A DNA stretch of 52,618 nucleotides from JANWKQ01 sp964624635 (GTDB lineage Bacteria > Bacteroidota > Bacteroidia > CAIKAF01), in NCBI GenBank assembly GCA_964624635.1, contig CAZUXM010000013.1, positions 1 through 52,618 on the forward strand, in the 5' to 3' direction. The translations under genes and the position numbers were made by a program. Below are positions 25,111 through 34,121 of this stretch, in pieces. Each line of letters begins with the position of its first letter. Position 1 is the first letter of the stretch. The notes under the pieces were generated by a model. The model saw only the letters and a list, made by a program, of their open reading frames with translations. It ran no database searches and was not told where the DNA came from.

Positions 25111-26521
25111 CTTCTTCTATTTTTTTAACTTCTGTGGTAACATTATAATCGTACATTTCTATGGTTAGTTCATCTCCTTTTTGTATCTCATTTCTATTAA
25201 TCACAATCTTTCCATTCTTTGATACAATAGCAAATCCTTTTTTAAGCAGGTTTTTAGGATCTATAAGCTTTAGTAGCGACTGGTAATGTGTAATTTCGTT
25301 GTTTTTGTTTTTGATTGCTCTAATGGCTCCTATTTTGATGTTTTCTTTCAGATTCAATAATTGTTTGGTTTCGCCAGCTGCTTTTAACTTTGAAGACGAT
25401 TTAATTTCCGCTATAACTTCCTTCAGCTCTTGTTTTGATGAATTAATTATTGAGCTGGTATTATTGGATAGAATATATCTGATGTTACTTAAACTATCCT
25501 TATTTTCATCTAAAAGGGAACGAGTATGGTTAATTACATTTGAATGTAGTTGATTAATCTCTTCAAAATTCTCTTTCAATAGTTGTTGAGTTCTTATAAT
25601 TAGATTTCGTTGTAATACCGATACTTTTTCTTCAAATCTTCTATTGTGAGCAATGATAAACTCAGCCGCTTTTGTTGGGGTTTTTACACTCGTGTTTACC
25701 ATCATATCAACAATGCTTACATCCTGGTGGTGTCCAATTCCGGCAATAATGGGTATCGGAAATCTAGCAGCAGCACGAGCCAGTTGATAAGTATCGAATA
25801 CCAGAAAATCAGTTTTGGCACCGCCTCCACGTATCAATACAACACAATCATAATTAATTCCTGATTGATGAATGTCAATCAACTTGGTTACCAATTCCTT
25901 TTCGGCAAATTGACCTTGTACTGATGATTGGTAGATGTCTATGTTATACGTGTATTTGTATTGGTTATTTTGTAATGTATGGGTAAAATCTATATACCCT
26001 TCAGAGTTAGGAGAACCTATGATTGCAATATGTTGAATAACCGGATGGAATTTTGCTTTTTTGTTTTTGGTAATGTATTCATCTCCTTTTTTTTCAATAG
26101 CATCTGCATTCTCATCTATCAGTTTTTGTAAAGTAAGTCTTCGCTGTTTTTCTAAATTCCCAAGTGTAAATGATTGATCAATATCAATCAATATTAAGGC
26201 AAATCCATGAGAAGGGTGAAATTCAACTTTTACTTTTATCAATACCTGTAATCCGGTAGTAAATATTTGACCGGTAATCTCTTCAAATATTTTAATGGTT
26301 TCTGATCCTTCTCTCCAAGCTCTTCCACTTACTTTGGCAATCGGGTCCTGAACTCCTTCTTCTTTTTCTATTAGTTCAAAATAATGCCGGTCGTTATTCG
26401 GATAAAATTTATGTCCTGATACTTCAGCTATGATCCAATATGTGTCATCAAAACTATGTCGTATTACTTCCCTGATTTCCTTTGTCAGGTCCGATAGTTT
26501 TATATGATGAAATTTACTCAA
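25097..26521 (-). CDS. xseA: Exodeoxyribonuclease VII large subunit
   Basis: 474 residues. An N-terminal OB-fold (IAEVSGHKFYPNNDRHYFELIE) is followed by the catalytic region with IAIIGSPNSEGYIDF, VVLIRGGGAKTDF and IIAGIGHHQDVSIVDMM, a long coiled-coil region from about residue 290 to 400, and a C-terminal GFAIVSKNGK motif. The enzyme degrades single-stranded DNA to short oligonucleotides. The start codon is TTG. xseB follows with a 14-base overlap. Confidence 0.95.
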   Translation of the reverse strand: MSKFHHIKLSDLTKEIREVIRHSFDDTYWIIAEVSGHKFYPNNDRHYFELIEKEEGVQDPIAKVSGRAWREGSETIKIFEEITGQIFTTGLQVLIKVKVEFHPSHGFALILIDIDQSFTLGNLEKQRRLTLQKLIDENADAIEKKGDEYITKNKKAKFHPVIQHIAIIGSPNSEGYIDFTHTLQNNQYKYTYNIDIYQSSVQGQFAEKELVTKLIDIHQSGINYDCVVLIRGGGAKTDFLVFDTYQLARAAARFPIPIIAGIGHHQDVSIVDMMVNTSVKTPTKAAEFIIAHNRRFEEKVSVLQRNLIIRTQQLLKENFEEINQLHSNVINHTRSLLDENKDSLSNIRYILSNNTSSIINSSKQELKEVIAEIKSSSKLKAAGETKQLLNLKENIKIGAIRAIKNKNNEITHYQSLLKLIDPKNLLKKGFAIVSKNGKIVINRNEIQKGDELTIEMYDYNVTTEVKKIEEDERD

Positions 26522-26668
26522 GCTATTAAATACATGGTACCATACAATAATAGAACTTGCAAATATTTTTACCTATAGCGAAGACGGTATTTTATAAACA
26601 CCTGCAAGTTTTATATTAAATCTACTATGATTGTTAGCACAGCTTTTTTTAATTTGAATACTATAGTG

Positions 26669-26676
26669 TAAATTTG
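26669..26676 (+). promoter_or_regulatory. -7 element upstream of the T9SS propeller protein gene
   Basis: TAAATTTG, an exact TAnnTTTG match, 22 bases before the ATG at 26699. No good -33 TTG at the expected distance was seen. The 177-base divergent gap also holds an 8-bp inverted repeat AACTTGCA (26554) / TGCAAGTT (26604). Confidence 0.45.
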
Positions 26677-26698
26677 TAATTAAATAATACCAATAGCT

Positions 26699-29242
26699 AT
26701 GAAAAGATTAACTACTCGGTTATTTCTTTGCAGTGTATTTTCTTTATTTAATTTATATGCCCAGTACCCCGATATCGATTTTGCTTTTGGCATTAACTCA
26801 ACTCATCCCGGGGGAGGTGCTTCAAAACAAGTTGTTCTTGACCAATCAGGTAATACCTATATCGCTGGAGGTATACAGGGGACCAGTGATGTTGACCCGT
26901 CAATAGCTACTGCTAATTTGACCTCCGCAGGTGATGTGGATGGATTTGTTGGCAAGTATGATATGGATGGAAACTATGTCTGGGCATTTCGTTTTGGTGG
27001 TCCGGATTACGAAGTGGTTCAAAGAATAGCAGTTGATACAGGCGGGTTTGTTTATATAACTGGTTTTATAGAAGGTACGGCTGATATGGATCCGGGTGCA
27101 AGTGTGGCAAATGTTACTTCAGCTGCTGGTGGTACTTTTCTGGCAAAGTATGATAGCCTTGGTAATTATGTTTGGTCATTTATCATATCAGGGCCAAGCC
27201 CAACAACAGTAACTGATATGTTCTTGGATGTAAATAATAGAATTTATTTAACAGGGGCTTATGCTAATACTGTTGACTTTGATCCTTCAGGAGGAGTAGC
27301 TAATTTAACAATGGGTTCTGGATCAACCTATGATATTTATTTGGCCAAGTATGACTTAAATGGAAATTATATGTGGGCCAGGGGATTGGATGCACAGAGT
27401 GCCGGAGTTTCTAACGCAATTACTGCAGATGCTAGTGGTAATGTGTACTTGGGCGGGGTATTCAATGGAACAGTAGATTTTGACCCTGGAGTAGCAACGG
27501 TAAATCTAACCTGTGCTAGTCCTGGAAACATGTTTCTTGCTAAATATAATGCTTCTGGTAATTATACATGGGCTATACAAATGGGTGATCCAACAAACAA
27601 TGAGGCAATTATGGATCTTGCGGTGGATGGAATAGGAAATGTAGTTTGCACAGGGTCTTTCGTAGGACCAAATGCAACAGATTTTAATCCTGGGGCTGGA
27701 ACAGACAGTCATATACCATATTCTTCGTCTTACAATGACGGATTTGTTGCAAAATACTCACCAGCTGGAGTACATATATTTGCAAATGCTTTTGGAGGAG
27801 CAACTAACGATTTTGGTTTAGCTATTGCAACTGATCCGGCTAGAAACGTATATGTAACCGGCTATTACAGTGATACCGTTGATTTTGATCCTTCCGTTGC
27901 TACTTATTCTTTAATTAGCAATGGAATTAATCCGGATATGTTCATTGTAAAATACAATCTTACAGGAAATTTTGTTTGGGCGGCCTCTGTGGGAGGTGCT
28001 GGTGTTGAAAGCTCACAAAGTATAGCAGTTGAACATAATGGCAAATTGTGGATTACGGGAACATTTAGCAGTGCTGCCGCAGATTTTGACCCTACTGCAG
28101 CCACCTACAACCTAAGTGCTCCTGGAGCTGGAACTATTTTTTTAGCGAAGTATGAATATTGTATGCCAATAAATTTATCTGAAGTATCACATGATAATGT
28201 AACCTGTTTTAATGGGAATGATGGTTCTATTCAAATTCATACAGAAGGTAATTCTCCTTTTGCATATAGTTGGTCACCATCAGGTGGAACAGACTCAATA
28301 GCTTCCAATTTAGCAGCCGGGCTTTATACTTGTACGGTAACAAGTGCATGTGGGGGAACAAACTCAATATCTACACTAATCACTCAATCTGCTATGATCG
28401 ATCCAGAAGTTGTTTCACAAACCAATGTGTTTTGCTATGGTGATAGCACAGGTATTGCAGAGGTATCTGCTATAGGGGGAGTGGGTACTTTAGATTTTAA
28501 TTGGCTCCCCGGAGGGATGAATACAGCTTTAGTAACGGATCTTTATGCCACTACATATACATGTACAGTTACAGATGATAATGGCTGTACTTCAACACAA
28601 ACTATTACAATAACGCAATCACCTTTGATTGGATTTTCGCAGTCTCCTCAATTATGCTCAGGTGATAGTATTATTGTAGGAACCAATGTGTATAATTCAA
28701 CAGGAACATATATTGATACTTATGTAGCGTTTAATGGCTGTGATAGTGTAGTTACAACCAATTTAACAATTCATCCACCGATAAATGTTAATGTGAATTT
28801 GTCTGGAATTACATTGACTTCCATTGCAACGCCAGCAAATTATCAATGGGTAGATTGCAATAATACTATGTTGCCAATTTTAGGAGCAACTGCACAAACT
28901 TATATTCCGGTAATTAATGGTAACTATGCGGTGGTAGTAAATCAGAATGGATGTATAGATACTTCCTTATGTTATGAAATTAATTCCGTTGGTATTGAAA
29001 ATATTGTTCAAAACCCAACAGTTTATCCTAATCCATTTATAGATCAATTTTTAGTTGATGTTTTATTTGATGATCTTACCGATATATTGATAACTGATAT
29101 GGGTGGCAAAAATATTAGCTATGTAAAAACCAACTCATTGGGCAAATCAGTATTTTATCTAAAAGCAACTCCAGGTGTATATATCCTTCATTATAGAAAT
29201 GGTCAAAGTTATGGCAGAATCAAGTTGTTAAAAGTTGAATAA
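26699..29242 (+). CDS. Large secreted seven-repeat propeller protein with SprB repeats and T9SS sorting domain
   Basis: 847 residues. Signal peptide about 1-21 (ends LYAQ). Residues about 40-487 are seven repeats of 64-68 residues, each with a G-N-x-Y-[IL]-x-G strand, a D-x-D-P motif (at 64, 129, 193, 260, 328, 395, 462; the fifth is DFNP) and an [LI]-A-K-Y-x-x-x-G-N-Y-x-W strand. Seven blades would close a beta-propeller, and the acidic DxDP could bind calcium. Residues about 500-566 and 573-640 are two SprB-type repeats (GNDGSIQI, AGLYTCTVT; TTYTCTVTDDNGCTSTQTI split across). A T9SS type A sorting domain starts near VYPNPF at 775. It is probably a cell-surface adhesin or binding protein; no catalytic motif is visible. 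Confidence 0.85.
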   Translation: MKRLTTRLFLCSVFSLFNLYAQYPDIDFAFGINSTHPGGGASKQVVLDQSGNTYIAGGIQGTSDVDPSIATANLTSAGDVDGFVGKYDMDGNYVWAFRFGGPDYEVVQRIAVDTGGFVYITGFIEGTADMDPGASVANVTSAAGGTFLAKYDSLGNYVWSFIISGPSPTTVTDMFLDVNNRIYLTGAYANTVDFDPSGGVANLTMGSGSTYDIYLAKYDLNGNYMWARGLDAQSAGVSNAITADASGNVYLGGVFNGTVDFDPGVATVNLTCASPGNMFLAKYNASGNYTWAIQMGDPTNNEAIMDLAVDGIGNVVCTGSFVGPNATDFNPGAGTDSHIPYSSSYNDGFVAKYSPAGVHIFANAFGGATNDFGLAIATDPARNVYVTGYYSDTVDFDPSVATYSLISNGINPDMFIVKYNLTGNFVWAASVGGAGVESSQSIAVEHNGKLWITGTFSSAAADFDPTAATYNLSAPGAGTIFLAKYEYCMPINLSEVSHDNVTCFNGNDGSIQIHTEGNSPFAYSWSPSGGTDSIASNLAAGLYTCTVTSACGGTNSISTLITQSAMIDPEVVSQTNVFCYGDSTGIAEVSAIGGVGTLDFNWLPGGMNTALVTDLYATTYTCTVTDDNGCTSTQTITITQSPLIGFSQSPQLCSGDSIIVGTNVYNSTGTYIDTYVAFNGCDSVVTTNLTIHPPINVNVNLSGITLTSIATPANYQWVDCNNTMLPILGATAQTYIPVINGNYAVVVNQNGCIDTSLCYEINSVGIENIVQNPTVYPNPFIDQFLVDVLFDDLTDILITDMGGKNISYVKTNSLGKSVFYLKATPGVYILHYRNGQSYGRIKLLKVE

Positions 29243-29324
29243 ATGATATATTTTTATTTAAAATAAACAACTGTTCCTTTTTCCCTCTTTTTTCATTATA
29301 CTTGAAGTAACTATCCTTTGAACA

Positions 29325-30683
29325 TTGGCTGACCTTATTAAAAACGACCCCGTTTTAAATGGTTCTGAAAAAGACTACCTTTTTCATTATGTAAGGTTTT
29401 ACCAACAGTTAAGTAACCCCGGGAAAAAGAGATTTTTGAAACGGGTCAAAAAATTTATATCCAATAAAGACTTCGAGTTTTTCCTGGATCCCCAAAATGA
29501 CCATTTACTTATCAAAGTATTGATAGCTGCCAGCTGTATACAACTTACCTGGGGGCTAGATGATAAATACCTGGATATGTACACATATATTGGTGTGCAT
29601 CGTAATGGGATACAACTTAAAAAAGATAAAACCAAACCACTCAATGCACTTTGGTTACAATCCAAAAATAAAGAGAGCTGGAATCATGTTCAAGATGGTC
29701 ATTTTTTTATGGGTGTAGGGGGCCGACAAATAGGTCTGATGGAGTGGAGTAGTGTATTTATTATTGAAGCTAAAAAGGATAATATACTTGATGATTTTTT
29801 CTCCGCTTATTATAAAGTATGGTGTGAAGCTGCCCGCGACATCATGTTCGTTGTGGATGAAGAAGACCAACTGCCATTAGATACATTCGGAAGAAGATTG
29901 CCTCTCATCATTCAGTATTTTTTTGATGATCCTGCCGAATTACAAGCGAACCACCCTGAAATGTATGAGCACACTAAAAAACTGCTCAATCTTGATTTGC
30001 TTGAAGCCAAAGAGTACGATTTTATTTATGCTGATAAAATTAAAGTAGAAAAAGGAATCAATTCAAAAAACAGGGCATTAATACTTAATGTACAAGATCA
30101 GGTACGTAAATTTTCATTACCGGCAGGTATTATGTATGCTATTTTGGTACAAATTCCGGTGGTAATTGCTTTGTGGTTCATTACTGGTAGATGGACTTAT
30201 TTCTCATGGACCTTTATAGGATTGTTTTTAGCCTTTTCAGCATTAGGTAGTTTAATTGTATACAGATCGTATTATATAAAAAGAGGATTGTCGAAATATG
30301 CCAGCTTAATTTTGTTTGTTATTGGATTAATGCCTTGCATATATAGTAGCATGAACCTGCTCAATTATTTGATCCCTCTTGAGCAAAAATCACATATCAT
30401 TAAAGTAGATAAATTAATTCAGGTGGAAAAACATTTACCCTGGTATGGGTTTACCACCCCTCATATTGTAAAGGTTACTAAAACTCAAAAGAAGTATACT
30501 CTGAATGAAAAAACGGGTAAATATGAAACCACCAATGAAATAGTGGCGATATATGTAGATCAGAATCATATCAAAAGTGCCACTTCACTGTTCGATGAAA
30601 ACGATATTGTAGAAATGCATACTTATAAAGGCTTATTTGGTGCAGAGGTCTTATATGGCTTTGAATTAACCCTTATTCAGTAG
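29325..30683 (+). CDS. Membrane protein with degenerate MtfA-like (peptidase M90-like) domain
   Basis: 452 residues with a TTG start; an in-frame TGA lies 6 bases upstream and the next ATG is at residue 85, so TTG is the only good start. Residues 20-60 (FYQQLSNPGKKRFLKRVKKF) and 195-225 (QYFFDDPAELQANHPEMYEH) resemble the beginning and end of the MtfA zinc-peptidase family. The HExxH zinc motif expected between them is absent. Three membrane helices follow (about 266-288, 291-313, 325-349) and then a soluble domain of about 100 residues. Family assignment is from memory and moderate. If right, it is an inactive, membrane-anchored relative. Function unknown. Confidence 0.6.
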   Translation: MADLIKNDPVLNGSEKDYLFHYVRFYQQLSNPGKKRFLKRVKKFISNKDFEFFLDPQNDHLLIKVLIAASCIQLTWGLDDKYLDMYTYIGVHRNGIQLKKDKTKPLNALWLQSKNKESWNHVQDGHFFMGVGGRQIGLMEWSSVFIIEAKKDNILDDFFSAYYKVWCEAARDIMFVVDEEDQLPLDTFGRRLPLIIQYFFDDPAELQANHPEMYEHTKKLLNLDLLEAKEYDFIYADKIKVEKGINSKNRALILNVQDQVRKFSLPAGIMYAILVQIPVVIALWFITGRWTYFSWTFIGLFLAFSALGSLIVYRSYYIKRGLSKYASLILFVIGLMPCIYSSMNLLNYLIPLEQKSHIIKVDKLIQVEKHLPWYGFTTPHIVKVTKTQKKYTLNEKTGKYETTNEIVAIYVDQNHIKSATSLFDENDIVEMHTYKGLFGAEVLYGFELTLIQ

Positions 30684-30720
30684 AATAGAGTTACCTCTTG
30701 ACCCATAGCATCCCTTTTTG

Positions 30721-30728
30721 TATATTTG
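30721..30728 (+). promoter_or_regulatory. -7 element of tsaE
   Basis: TATATTTG, exact TAnnTTTG match, only 5 bases before the ATG at 30734. If used, the transcript would be almost leaderless, and this argues against the longer reading frame from 30698. Confidence 0.5.
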
Positions 30729-30733
30729 TAAGC

Positions 30734-31168
30734 ATGCAACACCTGCACCATGTGAATACGCTTGAAGATATGCGACATATTGCCGGTGAAATTGTATTAC
30801 TTATTGATAAGCACCCCATTATAACTCTTACCGGGGATTTAGGGGTTGGTAAAACTACCCTTACTCAAATGATATGTGAACAGCTAGGGGTAACCGAATT
30901 GGTTACCAGCCCAACTTATACCTTGGTGAATGAATATGAAGGTAAACATCATAAGATTTATCATTTTGACCTATACCGACTTAATCAAGTAGAAGAATTG
31001 GATGGAATGGGGTTTACTGAATACCTTGATTCGGGCAATATTTGTTTAATTGAATGGCCCCAAATTGCAGAAAACTATCTAAATGATTTTAATATACTTG
31101 ACATTATCATCCATAAACAAGATGAATCAAGAACTGTTGAACTTAACTACCACACTATAACTGCCTAA
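30734..31168 (+). CDS. tsaE: tRNA threonylcarbamoyladenosine biosynthesis ATPase TsaE
   Basis: 144 residues. Walker A is GDLGVGKTT at 34-42; SPTYTLVNEYEGK and HFDLYRL follow, as in YjeE/TsaE. TsaE works with TsaB and TsaD in making the t6A base of tRNAs reading ANN codons. The frame is open from 30698 but those residues are not family-like. The next gene begins 3 bases after the stop, so the two form an operon. Confidence 0.93.
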   Translation: MQHLHHVNTLEDMRHIAGEIVLLIDKHPIITLTGDLGVGKTTLTQMICEQLGVTELVTSPTYTLVNEYEGKHHKIYHFDLYRLNQVEELDGMGFTEYLDSGNICLIEWPQIAENYLNDFNILDIIIHKQDESRTVELNYHTITA

Positions 31169-31171
31169 CTT

Positions 31172-32389
31172 ATGTCAACCATTACTTTAAAAGAGCTTCA
31201 AAAATCAGGAATCTTACTTCCACAAGAAGAGATGCTTGAAATTGCTCATAGAAGTACCAGCCTTTTGATTGGAATTCCTAAGGAAACCAGTTTTCAAGAA
31301 AATCGAGTTCCACTTGTACCTTCTGCAGTCGCTTTACTATCCAGTTTTGGTCATAGAGTAATGATTGAAACTGAAGCAGGTAAAAATGCCAATTTTCAGG
31401 ACAAAGATTATAGTGAAGCGGGAGCACAAATAGTATATTCAAAAGAAGAAATATATAAAGCTGATATTGTCATTAAAGTTTCCCCCCCTACAGAGGAAGA
31501 AATTGAAATGGTAAAAGCAAAGCAGGTGCTGTTTTCTGCAGTTCAGTTAAGTACTCAATATGGAAATATTATTCGAAAACTTACTCAGAAAAAAGCTACT
31601 GCCATTGCATTTAACTATTTAAAAGATGAAATAGGGCAGTATCCTGTGGTTCGTTCTATGGGAGAGATTGCCGGAAATACTTCTATATTAATTGCAGCAG
31701 AATATTTGAGTAATGAAAATGAAGGAAAAGGAATTATGTTGGGCGGAGTTACCGGTATTCCATCAGTTGAAGTAGTCGTGATAGGAGCCGGAATAGTAGG
31801 TGAAAGTGCTGTACGGGCAGCTTTAGGTTTAGGAGCTGAAGTAAAAGTGTTTGATGTGTCTTTGAGCCGTTTATCACGTTTAAAAAATAATATCAATCAT
31901 CACGGATTGTTTACATCATTTATTCAACAGGACGAATTAGCTAAGCGATTAGCGCAAGCTGATGTAGTGATAGGTGCCCTTAGGGCTCCTGAAGGCAGAA
32001 CACCTTGTGTGGTTACGGATACCATGGTATCTGATATGAAGTATGGTTCTGTGATTGTAGATGTAAGTATCGATCAGGGAGGCTGTTTTGAAACTTCCAG
32101 TGTTACCGACCATAAAAATCCGGTGTTCAAAAAATATGGTGTAACCCATTATTGTGTTCCCAATATTCCATCAAGGGTAGCTCATACTGCCAGTATAGCT
32201 TTGAGTAATATTTTTGCGCCTATATTTATTCATATTGGAGAAGAAGGCGGCTTGGAAAAATCACTTCATAAATTTGCATATATGCGTAGTGGGGTTTATT
32301 TATATAATGGTATTCTTACCAACAAATTTTTTGGTGATATGTATCAAATGCCTTATAAAGACCTGAATTTACTCATGGCAGCATGGTAG
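31172..32389 (+). CDS. Alanine dehydrogenase / transhydrogenase-family protein with altered active site
   Basis: 405 residues, including an N-terminal extension of about 30 residues before the usual start (LLIGIPKETSFQENRVPLVP, substrate Arg45 kept). The NAD-binding motif GAGIVG is at 205-210 and the conserved IDQGGCFET region with its Asp is present. Compared with B. subtilis Ald, as I recall it, the motif MKVKEP reads IKVSPP (catalytic Lys74 is Ser104) and LFTYLHLA reads LFSAVQLS (catalytic His95 is Gln125). It would usually be labelled alanine dehydrogenase, but these losses make that reaction doubtful. It is in an operon with tsaE. Confidence 0.8.
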   Translation: MSTITLKELQKSGILLPQEEMLEIAHRSTSLLIGIPKETSFQENRVPLVPSAVALLSSFGHRVMIETEAGKNANFQDKDYSEAGAQIVYSKEEIYKADIVIKVSPPTEEEIEMVKAKQVLFSAVQLSTQYGNIIRKLTQKKATAIAFNYLKDEIGQYPVVRSMGEIAGNTSILIAAEYLSNENEGKGIMLGGVTGIPSVEVVVIGAGIVGESAVRAALGLGAEVKVFDVSLSRLSRLKNNINHHGLFTSFIQQDELAKRLAQADVVIGALRAPEGRTPCVVTDTMVSDMKYGSVIVDVSIDQGGCFETSSVTDHKNPVFKKYGVTHYCVPNIPSRVAHTASIALSNIFAPIFIHIGEEGGLEKSLHKFAYMRSGVYLYNGILTNKFFGDMYQMPYKDLNLLMAAW

Positions 32390-32397
32390 TTTTTTGA

Positions 32398-32405
32398 TAC
32401 TTTTG
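32398..32405 (+). promoter_or_regulatory. -7 element before the small membrane protein gene
   Basis: TACTTTTG, exact TAnnTTTG match, 4 bases before the ATG at 32410, giving a near-leaderless transcript if used. No clear -33 element. Confidence 0.35.
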
Positions 32406-32409
32406 AGCT

Positions 32410-32868
32410 ATGAAACAAATGAAGGATCCCGGAAAGAAAGAAATGAATTGGAAACGTATAGGTCGAAATTTTTTGGCGTATACATTGGGCATTGGGTTAG
32501 GCTCGTTATTGGTTTGGGCTTTTTGGTTACGTAATAGAGATATTCCTAACTTTTGGCCGGTAGGGATGGTTAAAGAATCTATCTTAAAATCAACCATCGA
32601 GAATAATGAAAATAATACCTGTTATTTAAATTGTTTGGGGGTAACGGATAGTTTACTTCGTGTTTCATTGAGCAAAGGTGATTTAACTATGCCCCCGGTA
32701 CGTAGAAAACCTTATCCGGTATCTCGTATGCCGTCTTCTGCTTGAAAAAAAAAAAAAACACGGATGTATATTGAAGTAAAAGATAGTACCTACAATATTT
32801 TCAGAATTGAAGACCTACCCGGAACAACAAAGAATCATGTTTGTGATTGCAAGCAGATTGATTTTTAA
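32410..32868 (+). pseudogene. Small membrane-anchored protein, apparently broken by inserted adapter sequence
   Basis: From the ATG at 32410 the frame runs 111 codons to TGA at 32743. One membrane helix lies near residues 20-40 (NFLAYTLGIGLGSLLVWAF), then CYLNCLGVTD and LSKGDLTMPPVRRKPYPV. The last residues before the stop (SRMPSSA) come from sequencing-adapter sequence (32721-32744), and an A-run follows. After it the same frame continues (MYIEVKDSTYNIFRIEDL, CDCKQIDF) to TAA at 32866-32868, 2 bases before the M16 gene. So this is one gene of about 140-150 codons with foreign sequence in the middle; some native bases may be missing. It resembles short DUF4258-type proteins of Bacteroidota, weakly. 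Function unknown. The gene is probably intact in the organism. Confidence 0.75.
32721..32758 (+). other. Illumina P7 adapter sequence plus poly-A (assembly contaminant)
   Basis: Bases 32721-32744 (ATCTCGTATGCC, GTCTTCTGCTTG) are identical over all 24 positions to the reverse complement of the Illumina P7 flow-cell oligonucleotide. Fourteen A follow at 32745-32758, as happens when a read runs off the end of the adapter. This is not genomic DNA. Confidence 0.95.
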
Positions 32869-32870
32869 CA

Positions 32871-34115
32871 ATGAATATAGAACAAGAAGATATATATTCT
32901 TTCCAATTAAAAAATGGAATCAAAGTAGTTCACGTGCATCATACGCGTCCGGTGGCGTATTGTGGATTATTGATTAATGCAGGTAGCAGAGATGAAGAAG
33001 GATTTCAGTCCGGAGTAGCACACTTTCTTGAGCATATGATGTTCAAGGGAACAACAAAAAGAAAAACGCATCATATTCTCAGTAGAATTGATGAAGTAGG
33101 GGGAGAACTGAATGCATATACTGCCAAAGAAAATACTTTCGTTTATACTTCTTTTTTAGATAAATACCTGGATAGAGCTTTAGACATTACTCAGGATATT
33201 ATTTTTAACTCAGTATTTCCACTTAAAGAAATAGAAAAAGAAAGAGCCGTTATCATTGATGAGTTTCAATCATACAAAGATGATCCTGCTGAAGAAATGG
33301 GAGATCTTTTTGATTCACTTATGTTTGCAGGTCATACCTTAGGTACCAATATTTTAGGAAGTATTGATAGCGTAAGTAATATTCAACAAATGGACCTGAA
33401 GAAGTTTGTAAAAGCAAAGTATGCTACAAATAAAATGGTGCTTTGTTATATTGGACCTACCCCAAAAGAAAAATTCAGGAATAAAGTAGAAGAATATTTT
33501 TTAAACATAAAATCTAATACTAATAAAGAAGAACGTACTAAGTATACTGGATACTCTCCGTTTATTGTAGAAATTGAAAAGGAGATGTATAGTAGTCATT
33601 GTTTGATTGGCAATATTGGATACGGGTTAAACAATAAAAAAAGATTACCTTTTGTAGTACTTAATAATGTACTGGGTGGACCCGGACTGAACAGTCGCCT
33701 GAATATGAACATACGCGAAAAATATGGGTTTACGTATTACCTTGATGCCAACTATACTCCATTTGAAGAATGTGCTCAATGGGCCATTTATCTATCTACC
33801 GATGTAAAAAACCTTGATAAAACCATTTCTTTGGTTTATAAAGAACTAAAAAAGCTGAGAGAGGTCAAGTTGACTACTCTTCAATTAAATAAAGCCAAAC
33901 AGCAAATTATGGGGCAGATGGCGCTAGCTAATGAAAATACCTCAGGGATGCTGCATGTTATTGCGAAGAGTTATTTGTTGTTTGATAAACTAGATTCGCT
34001 TTCGCATTTATACAAACAGGTAGAAAAAATTACAGCATCACAATTACAGGATATTGCCAACGAAATGTTCAGTGAAAAAAAACTGAGTCGATTGGTTTAC
34101 AGAAATAAAAAATAG
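32871..34115 (+). CDS. M16 family zinc protease (processing-peptidase type)
   Basis: 414 residues. The inverted zinc motif HFLEH gives His51, Glu54 and His55, with the third ligand Glu131 (IIDEF) 76 residues later, so the protein should be catalytically active. The second half has the non-catalytic M16 fold with GGPGLNSRLNMNIREKYGFTY-type sequence (seen as LNSRLNMNIRE). No signal peptide, so likely cytoplasmic. It cleaves peptides or small proteins; the substrate is unknown. It starts 2 bases after the broken small gene and 6 bases before the next gene. Confidence 0.93.
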   Translation: MNIEQEDIYSFQLKNGIKVVHVHHTRPVAYCGLLINAGSRDEEGFQSGVAHFLEHMMFKGTTKRKTHHILSRIDEVGGELNAYTAKENTFVYTSFLDKYLDRALDITQDIIFNSVFPLKEIEKERAVIIDEFQSYKDDPAEEMGDLFDSLMFAGHTLGTNILGSIDSVSNIQQMDLKKFVKAKYATNKMVLCYIGPTPKEKFRNKVEEYFLNIKSNTNKEERTKYTGYSPFIVEIEKEMYSSHCLIGNIGYGLNNKKRLPFVVLNNVLGGPGLNSRLNMNIREKYGFTYYLDANYTPFEECAQWAIYLSTDVKNLDKTISLVYKELKKLREVKLTTLQLNKAKQQIMGQMALANENTSGMLHVIAKSYLLFDKLDSLSHLYKQVEKITASQLQDIANEMFSEKKLSRLVYRNKK

Positions 34116-34121
34116 TCCTCA

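Noticed and set aside
26534..26543. 10-bp palindrome ATGGTACCAT near the xseA start
   Set aside because: Short and isolated; expected by chance at this scale.
32746..32868. Separate small gene after the A-run, or programmed slippage on the 14 A
   Set aside because: The A-run belongs to adapter sequence and the frame is the same as the upstream gene, so it is one interrupted gene.
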